64,000 nt of DNA from Daphnia pulex (GCF_021134715.1 NC_060024.1:3286001-3350000); one strand, 5' to 3'. Counted from the first letter of the stretch, positions 30,678 through 41,955 are shown. Translations and numbers: made by a program. Notes: a model not told the origin generated them from the sequence alone.

Positions 30678-31510
30678 TTGACAACCAACTCCGCCAGGCC
30701 GTTTTTTTGTCTTTTTTTGGCCGAGTTGGCAACTGAGCTTGGCCGAATCGTCTGAAAATCTTAAAGTCAACTCGGCAAAGCTTTTAAAATATTTAAAAAA
30801 ATTAAAAGGCAAAATTTTTAAAATATGTAAAGTTTTATTGGATTCAAAATAACACATGGCCTCCAAGTACTTGGTGTGTGTTCATGCAGTCCATTCGTAC
30901 TAATAACGACACAGAGGGTTGGCATACGAGATTACACAAGCTAGCAGGGCTATTGAATCAAGGTGGCATGAATTTGTATTCCTTGATTGAATTGTTGCAC
31001 CAGGACGCTTGCTCTCTAGATCTAAATCTGAAGTTGTTATTTCAACATCGAACATTACGCCGTCAGAGGGTAGGTTTTCGCCTTGTTAATTCTAAGATTT
31101 TCGACTTGTGGATGACTTACAATGATTGCGACATGGGGTTTTCAACTATGGATTTACTTTTAAAACTCTCCAAAGTTCATTGCGCTAAATTTAGTGTTAA
31201 GAAAAATATGGATGACCAAAGAATGGAACCAGATGACTGCAATTTCGATGATTAATTTATTTTAACTGTGTATTTTCAATGTTGTATAAATTGTCAATAA
31301 TATCTAAAAACTTATAATTATAATACAAAAGTGATAAATAATATTTTTTTATTTGGCCGAGTTGTCCGATTTATTGCATACTGAGTTTGATGATGGCCGA
31401 GTTGACCGAAAAATTTGTCATTATTTCGGACGACTCGGCCAGAAAAAAAACAGAAAAAAAGGTCTGGCCGAGTTGGCTTGGCCGAGTTGGTTTAGGCCGA
31501 GTTGTCTGGC
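30678..31510 (+). mobile_element. MULE-like element with GGCCGAGTTG-rich terminal inverted repeats
   Basis: The left end reads GACAACCAACTCCGCCAGGCC, then a T-rich run, then GGCCGAGTTGGC. The right end carries the reverse order: CGACTCGGCC, an A-rich run, GGTCTGGCCGAGTTGG, and further GGCCGAGTTG copies up to GTTGTCTGG. At least seven GGCCGAGTTG-like motifs occur at the ends and next to nothing in between. The interior holds the transposase C-terminal fragment at 30830-31258, so this is an internally deleted relative of an autonomous element. Confidence 0.75.
30830..31258 (+). pseudogene. MULE-type transposase, C-terminal fragment
   Basis: The frame reads WPPSTWCVF then RTNNDTEGWHTRLHKLAG and LYSLIELLHQDA. 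The RTNN-x-x-EGWH motif following a W-P-x-x-W block is a hallmark of the C-terminal part of animal MULE transposases, after the DDE catalytic core. The frame continues with RRQRVGFRLVNSKIF and ends MEPDDCNFDD before TAA at 31253-31255. The catalytic Asp residues and the zinc-finger N-terminus are missing, so it cannot be active alone. It lies inside matching terminal inverted repeats. Confidence 0.78.
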
Positions 31511-31637
31511 TGAATTAAATGACCATGAATTAATTTTAGTAAATAAAGTAGAGATTGATGCGTTTGAAAAATTATATACTGTAATATTTATATAATGAAG
31601 AATTCAGTTCAAGAATATTTCTTATTGAAATAGTATT

Positions 31638-32045
31638 CAGTACCCACCAAACGATTAAGAACAACCCCTCGATATGCGTGTATTCTTATAGCGCTACGTG
31701 TCTCATGAAAACTCGAATAACTTTTGAACGGCTAGAGATAGATGTTTTTTTCTTTTTTTCCTGAGCAGGAGAAAATACGCTCTACAAATAATACATACTT
31801 GACATTTCCGTAGGACTGAACCCCAAATCTCTACAGCATCGTTCATCAATTAAATACACACACTTTTTCCTCCATAAGCGCAATGTTATAACCCGGAATT
31901 TTTAAAAATCAGAAAAAATAATTTTTTGCACCAAAGATACATGGTTGATAAAAATAAAATATTTTTTATAATCTTATGATTTTTTTTCTAAACACCTTCT
32001 CTATCCCTCGAAGATTTTTTTCACAAAAAACGCTAAAAAGGGGGG
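31638..32045 (+). mobile_element. Mariner-like MITE, diverged copy 3
   Basis: It begins CAGTACCCACCAAACGATTA and keeps CTACGTGTCTCATGAAAA, a GAACGGCTAGAGATAGAT block and a TGCACCAAAGA block in the order of the copies at 15471 and 35950, with many substitutions. It ends about at a G-run near 32045. Confidence 0.6.
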
Positions 32046-32147
32046 GGGAGTCGTCCTATCTCCCCATGCTAAAGTCATGAGACGGACCTTGTCTTTAAAG
32101 AAAAAAATTCGAGGGAAATGTAAATTGTTTGACACTAATTTGCCAGC

Positions 32148-32248
32148 CGTAGGCCGGAAAATTAGTGTCGTTTCTATACGCCCCTTAAGTAAAAAAGGAA
32201 GCAGAGCGCCAGTGGTGTATAGAAACGACACTAATTTTCTGGCCTACG
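32148..32248. repeat. 32-bp near-perfect inverted repeat with 37-bp loop
   Basis: The left arm at 32148-32179 and right arm at 32217-32248 are reverse complements with one mismatch (GGCCGG against GGCCAG). The core is ATTAGTGTCGTTTCTATAC. It would form a long stable hairpin. A partial third copy of GACACTAATTT lies just to the left. Confidence 0.9.
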
Positions 32249-32249
32249 T

Positions 32250-33164
32250 CAGCTGATAGAGGTTGTAAACCGTAAATGAAGTCTTCTGCAGTCTCTTATT
32301 TTAGCAACTGGGGAAATTAATAAATCTGGGAAAATTCGGAAATGGTTCCGATCATAATGGAAATCTTACAGTTAATTTATAAAAGGGATATTTAAAAAGG
32401 GTTTGAAAATAAAAATTCCTTCTAGAAAATTTATTATATAAAAAGCAATATGAAAAGCCCATTTGCGCCATAAGACAACACGGCCGGCGTCGGAGTGATC
32501 CGATACTTTGTGCGCCACTTTTCTAGGCATAAAAAATAGGGGAAAAAATCTGAAAAAAATTCAGACAATAGAAAAGACGTAAAATGACATAAATCCCAAG
32601 TTTGGTGAATTTATGTCATTTTTTTGATTTTTGCCACCCGAAAAACCCATATGAAAAATACACGCCGCCTTATGGAACGGCGCGGGGTGATCCCATACTT
32701 ATGGAGGGGACTGTATGTATGATACTAAGAGGTATAATATAGACCATTGATTAGAATACAAGGAGAAAATTAATACAACACGAAAAAATCGACACAGATG
32801 AAAAATATAATTATTACTCTACAATTCACATGCCATTGCGTAAGTCTAAAAAGTGGGAAGAAAAGAGCAAACAAAATTCATTAAAGGACGAGTGACAATC
32901 CTGGTCGTCTGTCTCGTGGTAAATGGTTAATCTTCCGCCACTTCATTCTCCTCTAATTCCGGGTTGGACTCAACGGATGTTGACTCAGCAGTGCTAGCGT
33001 GTTTATCCCTCGACAAAAGACGCCATTGTAAACGCGAACATTAACGGCTCACACCAAAACTGTTTTATCGGGATAAACGCACCAAAGTACCAAGTCCCGC
33101 ACCAAGTCCCTATTCGTTCATTAACGAGAAAAATTTATCGGTGCGTTTTAATAAACTCGTTAAA
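32250..33164. other. Spacer with a possible mariner-like end; no gene
   Basis: GTGATCCCATACTTATGGAGGGGACTGTA at 32687-32715 resembles the end of a Tc1/mariner-like element, and a related GTGATCCGATACTTTGTG lies at 32497. No frame of interest. Confidence 0.35.
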
Positions 33165-33235
33165 CTAAATAGCTTAGTCGGTAGCGTGGCGAAGTATCAT
33201 AGTTTTGCAAAGTTTGATTGGGTTTGATTCCAGTT
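33165..33235 (+). repeat. tRNA-derived SINE head
   Basis: TAGCTTAGTCGGTAGCGTGG is an A-box-like sequence and GGGTTTGATTCC, about 35 bases on, fits a B box. There is no complete cloverleaf, and no tail was delimited. Confidence 0.5.
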
Positions 33236-33469
33236 ACAGGATATTAGTCGTAATGAGATAAATAAGATTTCATTTAAAAAAAAAAGGAAAACCAAATTGG
33301 GACAAAGAAATCGAATGATGGTTTAGGGTTGGGTTTCGGAGGGAGTTTCAACTTCAATTAGTGCTAAAAACTTTTCTTCTCATTTGTAATCACGTCAATT
33401 AGCCGAGTGAGCAAGATGCAGATAAATGATTAACTCGATGTATTCAGAGACGTGTTGAATATGGAGGGG

Positions 33470-33830
33470 CCTTAGTCTGTCCCACTTTTAGGTTTTTTTC
33501 TTTTTTGACGGCCTTTGGAATTGGATTGTGTTTTCTAAAAAAAAAATCGGAAAATATGTTCTAGTATGGAGGAATTCTAGTTTATTTAATGTTTAGTATT
33601 GTCTGACAGAAGTTGGGGACTCTGAAAATATTTCAGAAAACGTTTTTATACTATCGATCAATATGTAGAGTAAAAATTAACAAAGTGCTAATAATAAATG
33701 GTGTAATGTATAAAGATCTGATCTTCGGATTCAAAAATCAATGGTTCAAACATGAACAAAACCTTTTAGTTTTTTATTTTTTTTACGTTCTAGATTGGCT
33801 TTTATAAGGTGAATTTATGTCCGTTTTTAA
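33470..33830 (+). repeat. Dispersed repeat with tRNA-like segment (partner at 57020-57290)
   Basis: ATGTTTAGTATTGTCTGA, AAGTTGGGGACTCT and a tRNA-like part (TGGTGTAATGTATAAAGATC then ATGGTTCAAACATG) match 57080-57235 in order. The 64-codon frame inside it is not a gene. Confidence 0.5.
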
Positions 33831-35529
33831 AGATTTTTAATGTCAAATTTTGGTTGATGATTTCCTATAAATATTTTTAAGAGTTTTAAAAGCCTATTTG
33901 GCGGACACGTTATTTGGAGTTTATAAAACCTTAAATCGACCCGTTTTTTAACAGTGAATTGATGCAACACGGTGCCCGGGTGTCTTTCAGGTATAATTTA
34001 ACCGCATTTTCTTGGTACACAGTCCTTATTACACTATCATAAGCGTTTGAGTTAACACATTTGGCGAACCCAAATGGTTGTGCTTTAAGCACACAACGAC
34101 CACGATACCTCTTCGCGTTAGTGAAACCAACCTTTTGTTGCTCTGGAAAGTACAGTGTTATTTCGGCATCAAGATCGACCGTTTCAAAAGAAAATCATTC
34201 TTTTGCTAAAAGCTAGGTCTCTCCTCTTGTGAGTTAATGCAGGATCAACTCTGCAGACTGTCATCACTACCATCCGAGATATTTCCCCATATATGGCACG
34301 AGAAAAATGACCCTCTGGTACGCGATCAGTGTCTCCTGTGCACACTTCAATCGAACACTCCTATTGTGCGAAATTATGTTCCATTACCGATACACGATAA
34401 AAAAAAGAGAAAGACTCGTTTGATCATTAACAATTCGTGAAAAGAGAGTTCAAATTCCGAGAATACATCACAAGGACTTCCGCTGAATTCCGGTCTTTCG
34501 TTGGTATGCGCCTGCTCCCGTCAGACCATACTGAAATACGTTGTAAAAATTGTCTTGGCAGTCGACAAAAGGTTAAGTATGTTCATTGGAATTGTAAAGG
34601 CCCGCGTTTTAGACCACTCTCAACTTCTCCAGTTTATTCGGGTTCGTTTAAACGAAATGGACTAGGTAGTTCGTTTTGCATTTAGCCCCTGCTGATACGG
34701 TTGGAATGAGTAGCCTCGCATATCCAAGGTCGAAGTACTCGTTCGTCGTTTTGCTGTATCTTCTGGCATACTCTGGCGAAACATTACTTGTTCGCAAAAA
34801 TACGCAGCAGTGGTTACCGATTTTTCGTGTGTTTAAACCCGGAATATTTTTTAACCATCCGAATGCTTCGTAAGTTATACGAAATATTCGTGGTGGACAC
34901 ACGGAATACTTGGCGTTTAACGCACAATTTTCTTCCAACACATAATTTTAAGGATTTAAACCCCGAAATTAAATGCTTTTTTTTTAATTGAACACCATTA
35001 TTTTATCTAACACCTTCTAAAATTTTTGGGAAACAGTGACTGGGGCATCGCAGTCAGTACCCGAATAAACCATTTTGTTCGGAGTTTTGCGGAAAACCGA
35101 ATAGTGAAAACCGCAATTTTTTAGCTGTTATGGTTATTAAGTAATTTAAGAAAAACTAATGGGTCCCTCCAGAAAATTTGTAGAGTTTTTCGGGTTTTTG
35201 ACATCAGTTTTCGGGCAAACCACACCGTTAAAAAAAATTTATTGTTTAGAAAGCAAGATTTTGCCCCCCTCTACCGATATCTCCCCCGTTTTCCGATTAT
35301 GAGCAGAGATATCAACGATTTAAAATCCAGAATATTTCACGCCATTTTCTGTAGAATTTCGCAATCAACCGACTTCATTTTGCCACGGCATCTAGCGGCC
35401 GATTTTAAAAATACAAGAGAAAATTCTTCTTAAAATTCTTAATTTACAATTATAAAAACCAATTTCATAAATGTTATGCCCATTTTATGCCCATTTCATA
35501 ATATTTAATTAATTTTTGAAACAATTATA
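33831..35529. other. Spacer with unassigned short frames
   Basis: Frames at 34237-34440 (CRLSSLPSEIFPHIW, with CLLC) and 34437-34685 (with CKNC) are consecutive on the plus strand and contain Cys pairs, so they might be remnants of a zinc-binding transposon protein, but I cannot assign them. The minus-strand frame 34648-34941 overlaps them and is likely a shadow. Confidence 0.25.
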
Positions 35530-35840
35530 AACCCTGCTAGCACGCTTCCATCTCAACAACGTATTCTTGCTATCCATTTTCGTCGATTGGATATACATTT
35601 TGGTCATCCATGGTTTAATGTCCATCCTAATGTCACATCATTCTACGTAGATTTTTAACGTCTATAGGATATCCATTTCGGACGTAACTTGGACGTCCGT
35701 AACACGTAAAACGTACACTAGATATACAACGAAGATAAAAGATTTGACTCTCCTTGGTATTGAATCTTCAACCTTCCGCATCGCAATCCACCGCTCTATC
35801 AACTAGACCAGCCGCTTCTAACCAATAATAATCAAATTTA
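35530..35840 (+). repeat. CCCTGCTAGCAC repeat (partner at 22706-23345) ending in a tRNA-like sequence
   Basis: It starts ACCCTGCTAGCACGCTTCC. The following 170 bp match 23140-23310 in reverse. At 35768-35818 the minus strand shows TGGTCTAGTTGATAGAGCGG and GGTTGAAGATTC, a decayed A-box and B-box pair. Confidence 0.65.
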
Positions 35841-35949
35841 TGATCCATATCTTATAACTTAGATATTGTCAAATAACACAAATTAACAGCTAATTACATT
35901 TACGTTAAATAAGAAATGGGATTAAAGAGGTAAAATAAAAAAAAGATAT

Positions 35950-36441
35950 ACAGTACCCACCAAACTATTAGGTACACCCTCCCTATTTTCAGTGCATTCT
36001 TATGGCACTACGTGTCCTAGAAAAAATGCAATAACTCTTGAACCGCTTGGGCTAGATTTTTTTCCTTTTGGCCCTGAGTAGATCTAATGATAATCCACAT
36101 TTTTTCTACACATGAAGTTGTCGTAGGATTAACCACCACGGCGCTACGGTATCGTTCAGTTTATTAGGTACACCCGTTTTCCCCCATATGCACCGTGTTA
36201 AATACGAAGTTTTCAAAAATTTACAAAATATACTAAAAGTAAAGCTAAAATTTTTTTTCTTTGTGCCAAAAGAAGCACAATTCTTCACTTTATACGAATA
36301 TAAAGAATGATTTACAATAAAATCAACTCAGAGAACCCTTCCATATACCGTAAAGTTTTCCACTTCAAAATTTGTCGAAACTTCTAATGCCTATGGGGGC
36401 GACAGTGCAAGTGTGTAGTAAAAAGTACAAATTTTGAAGTA
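35950..36441 (+). mobile_element. Mariner-like MITE, copy 2, joined to a LINE fragment
   Basis: It starts TACAGTACCCACCAAACTAT and is nearly identical to copy 1 through TAAAGTTTTCCACTTCAAAATTTG. After that a 62-bp segment is in the opposite orientation compared with copy 1 and is bounded by CTTCAAAATTTG and CAAATTTTGAAG. The LINE coding sequence begins directly after this. Confidence 0.78.
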
Positions 36442-37525
36442 CGATGCACATCTTAGTCTTCATAGGGGCAAGCCTATCGAGACCAGCAGTCACTGCAGCA
36501 TTATACTGCAGAAGAAGCCCGTCGATTGTCGATGCAGGATTGCAAACAAGAGGAGACCGATAAATATCGCTCGCCAGTTCATCGGCGTCAACCACGGAAA
36601 AACACCGATACGAGATTTTTTTCTTCAATAAGAGCGGTTTATGAGCTCTCACCACAGAAATGACGGCGAAATGATCACTTATTAAGTCAGACACAAAAGA
36701 ATCATAGATAAAATCATCGGACGACCGAGTGATCACTAGATCCAAAGTATGACCATCAATAAGTGTGGCATCAACAACATGCTGAGTCAGACAAAAACTC
36801 ACCAGCGTTGATAAAAACTTAGCTACCGCCGGCGAATCAGGCCGATCGACATGAATGTTAGAATCGCCCATTATCAGTAGTTTCCCCGTCGACGCAGACA
36901 AAAGTTCAAGGTACTCGGCAAATTCTTGTATGAAACATGGCAAACTCGACTTTGGTGGGCGATAAACAACCACTAGACGAACAACAACAGAGTTGACTGT
37001 CAGTGCCAGCGACATATACTCGAACGTAGTAGGGTGACTTTGTGGTACGCATTGATGTTTGTGGGTAGCCACAATAGAATCACGATAGAGCACCGCAACG
37101 CCACCGCCACGATTAAAACTATCACGAGACACTTGAACTGATGAGAAACCCTCTGGGCATAAAGCACGAGCATCGTCGGGACCGTCTGCCACCGAAAACT
37201 TCGTTTCCGTGATGACAAGGATATCAAGATTGTTAGATTGAATGAAGTGAGCGATGAGAGGCACTTTGTTATTAGCCGAGTTTGCATTGATTAACCCAAC
37301 GGGAAGAAATCGCTTGGCTGCTCTCGCCCTCCGTGCAGACTTTCCACTCCTACAGCCTCTGTGAGTTCGCCTAGAGGCAATGCCGAGACTACTGATGACA
37401 TAATAGGCATCCGCGGGCAGCCGCAGGTTGGAAAGGGGGGATGAGCACAGATCAACAAGCTCGCTACGCAATAGCGCCGCGGGCATCAATGGCTGCACGT
37501 CGTGTGACAGATGGCAAATACACAC
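36442..37525 (-). pseudogene. LINE (L2/CR1-like) ORF2 endonuclease domain, reverse transcriptase missing
   Basis: Minus-strand frame, 386 residues in total with the last 28 or so coming from the adjoining MITE. It contains an apurinic-type endonuclease domain: LINANSANNK (residues 78-87), ITETKF with Glu107, GGGVAVLY at 140-147, VVVYRPPK with Tyr188, MGDSNIHVD with Asp221 and His225, LDLVITR, and SDHFAV with Asp284 and His285. All catalytic positions are present. The domain ends at the LAPMKTK motif that normally leads into reverse transcriptase, but the sequence switches to the MITE at about 36445. LINEs usually lose their 5' end. Losing the 3' part instead indicates a later break. 37526-37760 is probably the 5' part of the same element. 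Confidence 0.85.
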
Positions 37526-37869
37526 GACACAAAGATTGTAGAAAAAGTCGGCAAATACGCAACCAGTCAGAACAGAAATCTATCAATGTTGTCACACCAC
37601 ATTTAGACCCAAGCCAAGACGAAGACAGAACCAAATAAACACAAAATAATCCGAAAAAACACTTGTAATTTTACACAATGCCTAGACAGGGGCAGCCAGT
37701 ACGGCGCGACCAGACGACGCCTCTGTTAAATGCGGAACTGCAAACCCGTGTGGCACTATAAATTACCAATCACAATGTTTCGATTCCATGGTAAAACAGA
37801 TTTCCCTAGCGACCAGCTCTGGGTCTAGGCCATAGGAGATCATTTCTTTGCGAACATGAAACTGATATT

Positions 37870-38117
37870 AAGGAAATCTTCTAGGGATTCTGATAGCAAG
37901 AAAAACCTTGGAAAGCCTTTGTAAGCTTCCACTGATGCGGACTATTCTTGATCGACTTCCGCTGTCTGTACTTAATACCGGTATACAGTGCACGTAGATG
38001 AGCATTTATATTGTAATAATTTCGTTGGCGGAACGTATAAACTATGGATTTCATAAGAACCAAACCATCGCCCCTAAATGCATGAACTGAATAAGTTGGC
38101 AAAATGATCTGTTTCAA
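37870..38117 (-). pseudogene. Unrecognised protein-like frame
   Basis: A 78-codon minus-strand frame reads VHAFRGDGLVLMKSIVYTF then RQRNYYNINAHLRALYTGIK and HQWKLTKAFQGF. The composition is like real protein, and a TTATTCAG acceptor-like site precedes VHAF. It could be a lone exon or a fragment of a retroelement protein. I do not recognise the family. Confidence 0.35.
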
Positions 38118-38915
38118 TCTCCTTTATTGACCTGAGCTAAACATCAGACGCAAGTTAATCAAATCTTTTCCTGAAACAACTAAAGCCTCCCCCCCCCCCG
38201 AGCAGAAGGAGAGGTTCAGGCTGCAAGACAGGCAGAACAAGATCAAATACACAACAGAACCTCAATTTTTTAGGCTTCAACCACGATATAAATTTAAGTT
38301 ACACTCTCGGCTATCCCCAATACCGGCGGGTGTTTAGTAAAGGGTCCCAAGATTTCCCGCCAGGTTCGCTAGTAATGGGGGCTTATCCCCTCTCGAGGGT
38401 ATAGTAAAAATAGGGGTTTTTCGTTCTTAATCATATAAAATTATTAATCAATGAGGCCAGAAATTGATTTCACTTAAACTTTATTTCATTCTCTATCCTT
38501 TAATACCTAATTCATGAAGATTAAGCAATTATTTATATGTTTAATTTGTGATTGAAAATCACAATTTTTTGAAATTTGCGCGCAAAAAAATCAAATCAAA
38601 TATATTTTTTATCACTTATTTTTGTTTGTTCTATTTTAAAATATTAAATATGAATTTTAAAATACTAAAAATGAATTTGAAAATTCATTAAACTAGAATA
38701 AACAAAAATTAATGAACTTGAAAACGCTATCTCTTTTTATCTCGTATATACACATAGTATGAAATTGCTGTTGAATTGAACCGAATTAGAATCGAATCGG
38801 TCTATGTGAAGAATTATCAACACAATTATAGTACAATCAAATATTTATTAATAAAAAATAAATTAGAAGATGCCAGATCAGGACAGCCAGCGATCATTCA
38901 TATCTATCTGACATA
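38118..38915. other. AT-rich spacer, no gene
   Basis: It includes a 12-base C-run at about 38190. From 38400 to 38900 the sequence is very AT-rich, with repeated AAATTTGAAAATTCATT-like patterns. Confidence 0.35.
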
Positions 38916-38919
38916 TCTA

Positions 38920-39545
38920 CCAGGCACAGTATTGATGATCATCAGTATGCTGACGATGATCAGTAATATACTCGATTCTTGATAACACCTACTGGAGCTG
39001 ATCAGCGCAAAGCATTCTCTTCCCTGTCTGCCTGCATTGAAGAGACGAAAAGGTGGGGTGTTCTTACTCGGATGAAATACAATTATATGAAGACGGAGGT
39101 TCTGTTGGTGTTTTCGAAATAGGGTGGTGCAAAGCCAATCAATTTGTCCCTGGAGGTTCGCCATAAGAAAATCAATCCTGTGCCATCTGTTCAAAGTCTT
39201 GGGGTCACAATTGACTCCAATATATAAATGGATTGCCAGATCCGCTTGATCTGCAAGAATGCCTTCTTCCACCTAAGATTAATTTCACAGCTGAAGAAGT
39301 TCCTCTCTAAAGCAGCCCTTGCTCAACTGATCCATGCTTTTGTAATCTCTAGTTTAGACTACTGCAATTATCTTCCTGCTTGCCTATCGAGGGTCTCATT
39401 GAATAGCCTTCAACGTGTCCAAAATAATGCTGCTCGTCCACTTCATGGTGCCAAGAAGTTCGAGTCAATCCACCCCATTATCTTTGATCTTCATTGGTTC
39501 CCCATTGTGTTTAGAATTGACTATAAGATTGCCGTGTTTACTTAA
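38920..39545 (+). pseudogene. LINE (L2/CR1-like) reverse transcriptase C-terminal fragment, frameshifted
   Basis: A plus-strand reading reaches DDHQYADD, the catalytic YADD motif of reverse transcriptase, at about 38940-38965. It is followed by a Cys-x-x-Glu-x-x-x-Trp helix (CIEETKRWGVL), KTEVLLVF, SLGVTIDSNI and, in the frame 39228-39545, KAALAQLIHAFVISSLDYCN and LNSLQRVQNNAARPLHG. This order is typical of L2/CR1-like elements. Several stops and frame changes show decay. The orientation is opposite to the endonuclease fragment at 36442-37525, so the two are not one simple copy. Confidence 0.8.
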
Positions 39546-39554
39546 ACAGAGAAA

Positions 39555-39780
39555 TATCCAAACTAGGTAACTAGGTAACTAGGTAATTTTTGAAACTAGG
39601 TACTTTCCCTAGTTACCTAGTTTCTAACTAGTTATAGTAAAAACCTAGTTTTTTTCGATACCTAGTTGAATTTATTTTATTACTAGGTAAAGTTACCTAG
39701 TTATACCTATTTTTTTTCTAAAATACTAGGTATTTAGTAATAGTAATACCTAATTTTAAATAAAAACTAGGCGAGACATA
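39555..39780. repeat. Degenerate, self-complementary ACTAGGTA tandem array
   Basis: AACTAGGTAACTAGGTAACT at the start gives way to mixed forward (ACTAGGTA) and reverse (TACCTAGT) units for about 220 bp. The array is palindromic at unit scale and could fold strongly. No copy occurs elsewhere in the window. Confidence 0.8.
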
Positions 39781-40313
39781 ATGTCCGTCTGTCAGTCGCC
39801 TGTCAAATGTCCCGTCTGTTCGCGATCGAATGTTATCGTGTAGACTTCGATCAGAGCCACCTGTCGGGGCAGATTTTTCCCTTTACCGAAAAAACTGTAA
39901 AACACGAGAACAACTCGTACGAATGCCACAACGAACGACTGCCACTTAAACCCTTGACAAAAGAAGGGACATTTCACATTAAGTGAAAACGCGATTCAAT
40001 TTTGTAGGTGGGATTTAAAGAAAACCGTTTCAGTCTAGGCACGTTGGCTGATTTCTGGTCTCTCGTTTGGGGGAAGGGGAAGACTTCCGCTAGCCCTACT
40101 GTTATAAAAAAAAATTGTCCCGACAGTAGAAATAATGTCTCGTTTTCATGCAAATTAAGCATTTGACTGTTACTAGAATATTACCCCTTACCCTAACTGT
40201 CTGGTTACATCATGTAGTTCTGTCGCGAAACGAAGGGCGGCATTTTAAAAATAGGAAGGCCGAGTTTATTTATAAAACACAGTACCTTCACCTTAAGTAT
40301 ATTTTTAAATAAG
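39781..40313. other. Spacer, no gene
   Basis: Two minus-strand frames of about 60 codons have no recognisable motif. Confidence 0.3.
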
Positions 40314-41026
40314 TAGGGTAGAGCAAGTAGGGTAGTGTGTAAGTTGGCACTTGGCACCCACCGTTTTCTCTGTCTTGCGACCGAGGGATTGCATTTTAAA
40401 AATTACCTGTTATGGTCTTAACTAATGCGCATCTTTAAAAAAATACTTAAATAGTTTTAGTAGTACGGGAACAACAAATAAAATAATTCGTTGGCCCTTA
40501 AATTATGTGTCGTCCATTTCGTTTTCTTTTTTCTTTTATAGTCTTCCCTAGTTAACTTAAAATTTAGTAAAAATTAGTTTTAAAAAGAAAATTCTTTTCT
40601 TATTCAGAAGAAAATTTTTATTTATTTTTAATGACCAGATTATTGGTTGGACACGCAATATTCACAAAGCCATTTTTCTCGTGGCAAATTTGCTTCTGGG
40701 TTAGATATAGGAGGCAAACATTTTTATGAAAATTTAGTTAATGACGCCATCGCCAGGTGTTCATTTAGCCTAAAAGAATAACATAGGCAATTCCCCGTTT
40801 ACCCGATCAATTTGACACGTGACTCGACACAACCCCTTCATTTTCATAGCGCTTTTGGTTATAAACAAAGAGATTTGTCATAAACTAAAAATAGTCATAA
40901 GTAGTCATTGATAGCTAATTTTTTCCTATTTTTTTAAGCCTTGCGTGGATAAAAAATATTGAGAAATAAAAAAAATTAAGGGGTTCAAAAACTAAAAAAT
41001 CGCCAACTATGCCCACTCTCCCCTAC
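40314..41026 (+). mobile_element. Short TIR element, family A copy 2 (713 bp)
   Basis: Ends are TAGGGTAGAGCAAGTAGGG and TATGCCCACTCTCCCCTA. The interior matches 10041-10712 and 53886-54590 (GACCGAGGGATTGCATTTTA, TTACCTGTTATGGTCTT, GACGCCATCGCCAGGTGTT). Confidence 0.78.
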
Positions 41027-41955
41027 TTACGTCATTAATACCTCTCTTTCGTCACAGATACCTCCAAGATCAAAACATAAAATTTTTATATTTTTTCACA
41101 GGTATACCTTCAATTTTACACGATAGGTTAAGTTAAGTAATTTATATGGTTTACGTCATTTTAAATGTAATTATATGGTTTATTGCTATACAATGGAGAT
41201 AAAAACCATTTAGAAGGTAAATACTAATGAAAAAATAATAATTTTAACAATAATGTTTTTATTTGAAATTGCTCGCGACGGAAGTTACAGTATCCTTCAC
41301 AGAAACTAGGACCACGATCTTTCTGTCCAAAACCACCTAGCGGGTGTTCAGATTAATTCAAGTCTTTTATTTTTAGAACAAAGGATGTAGGCTGAATAAA
41401 ATGATGCACGAGAAAAACAAGGAATTTGGTGAAAAACGTAAAATAACGCATCATTACCAATCTATGTTACGTTCACCTGGAAACGAGGTGGTTTGGAATG
41501 CTGAAAAGGGCGTTTTTTCCCTGTTGTTACGCAACCCTTTAACCTGACGTTCAATGAAGTTTACGAATGCTAGATTAGCAAGAGTTCTAGAATTAAACGG
41601 TGATATTACAGAATACTGACGATTAGTAGAATCTTTCTATCACCCTTATTCTCTATTCATTTAGCGTCAGGTAAAAGGGTTGCGTAACCGTTTGCCTTAT
41701 CGTGGTAAAATATTTAGTTATGTTAAGGAGTAGAGTTAAGTAAAGAGGGGGTAGAGAGATTGGGTTAAAAAAGAAAAATGCGAACAAATAATAACCCATT
41801 TTTTTGCGATAGTGTCACACTATCCGCCAATACAGAGTTAAAAGGCGGGTATTTGAGCTCAAGATATACAAACTTTCAGCCGTTACAATACAAACAGCTT
41901 TTTATAAGATTTTCACAGAAATAAACTTTTAACAGAACATTTACATGAAATTTAA
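41027..41955. other. 3' flank of the second FkbM gene, partly repeat
   Basis: 41655-41795 (GTAACCGTTTGCCTTATCGTGG to GCGAACAAATAA) is related in direct orientation to 43405-43510, on the other side of the gene. No gene of its own. Confidence 0.45.

Noticed and set aside
34237..34941. Zinc-finger gene
   Set aside because: Cys pairs are present, but spacing and matching His/Cys are not convincing and the frames are short and overlap on both strands.
37441..37638. A plus-strand gene opposite the LINE
   Set aside because: It overlaps the start of the LINE endonuclease frame in antisense and has no motif of its own.
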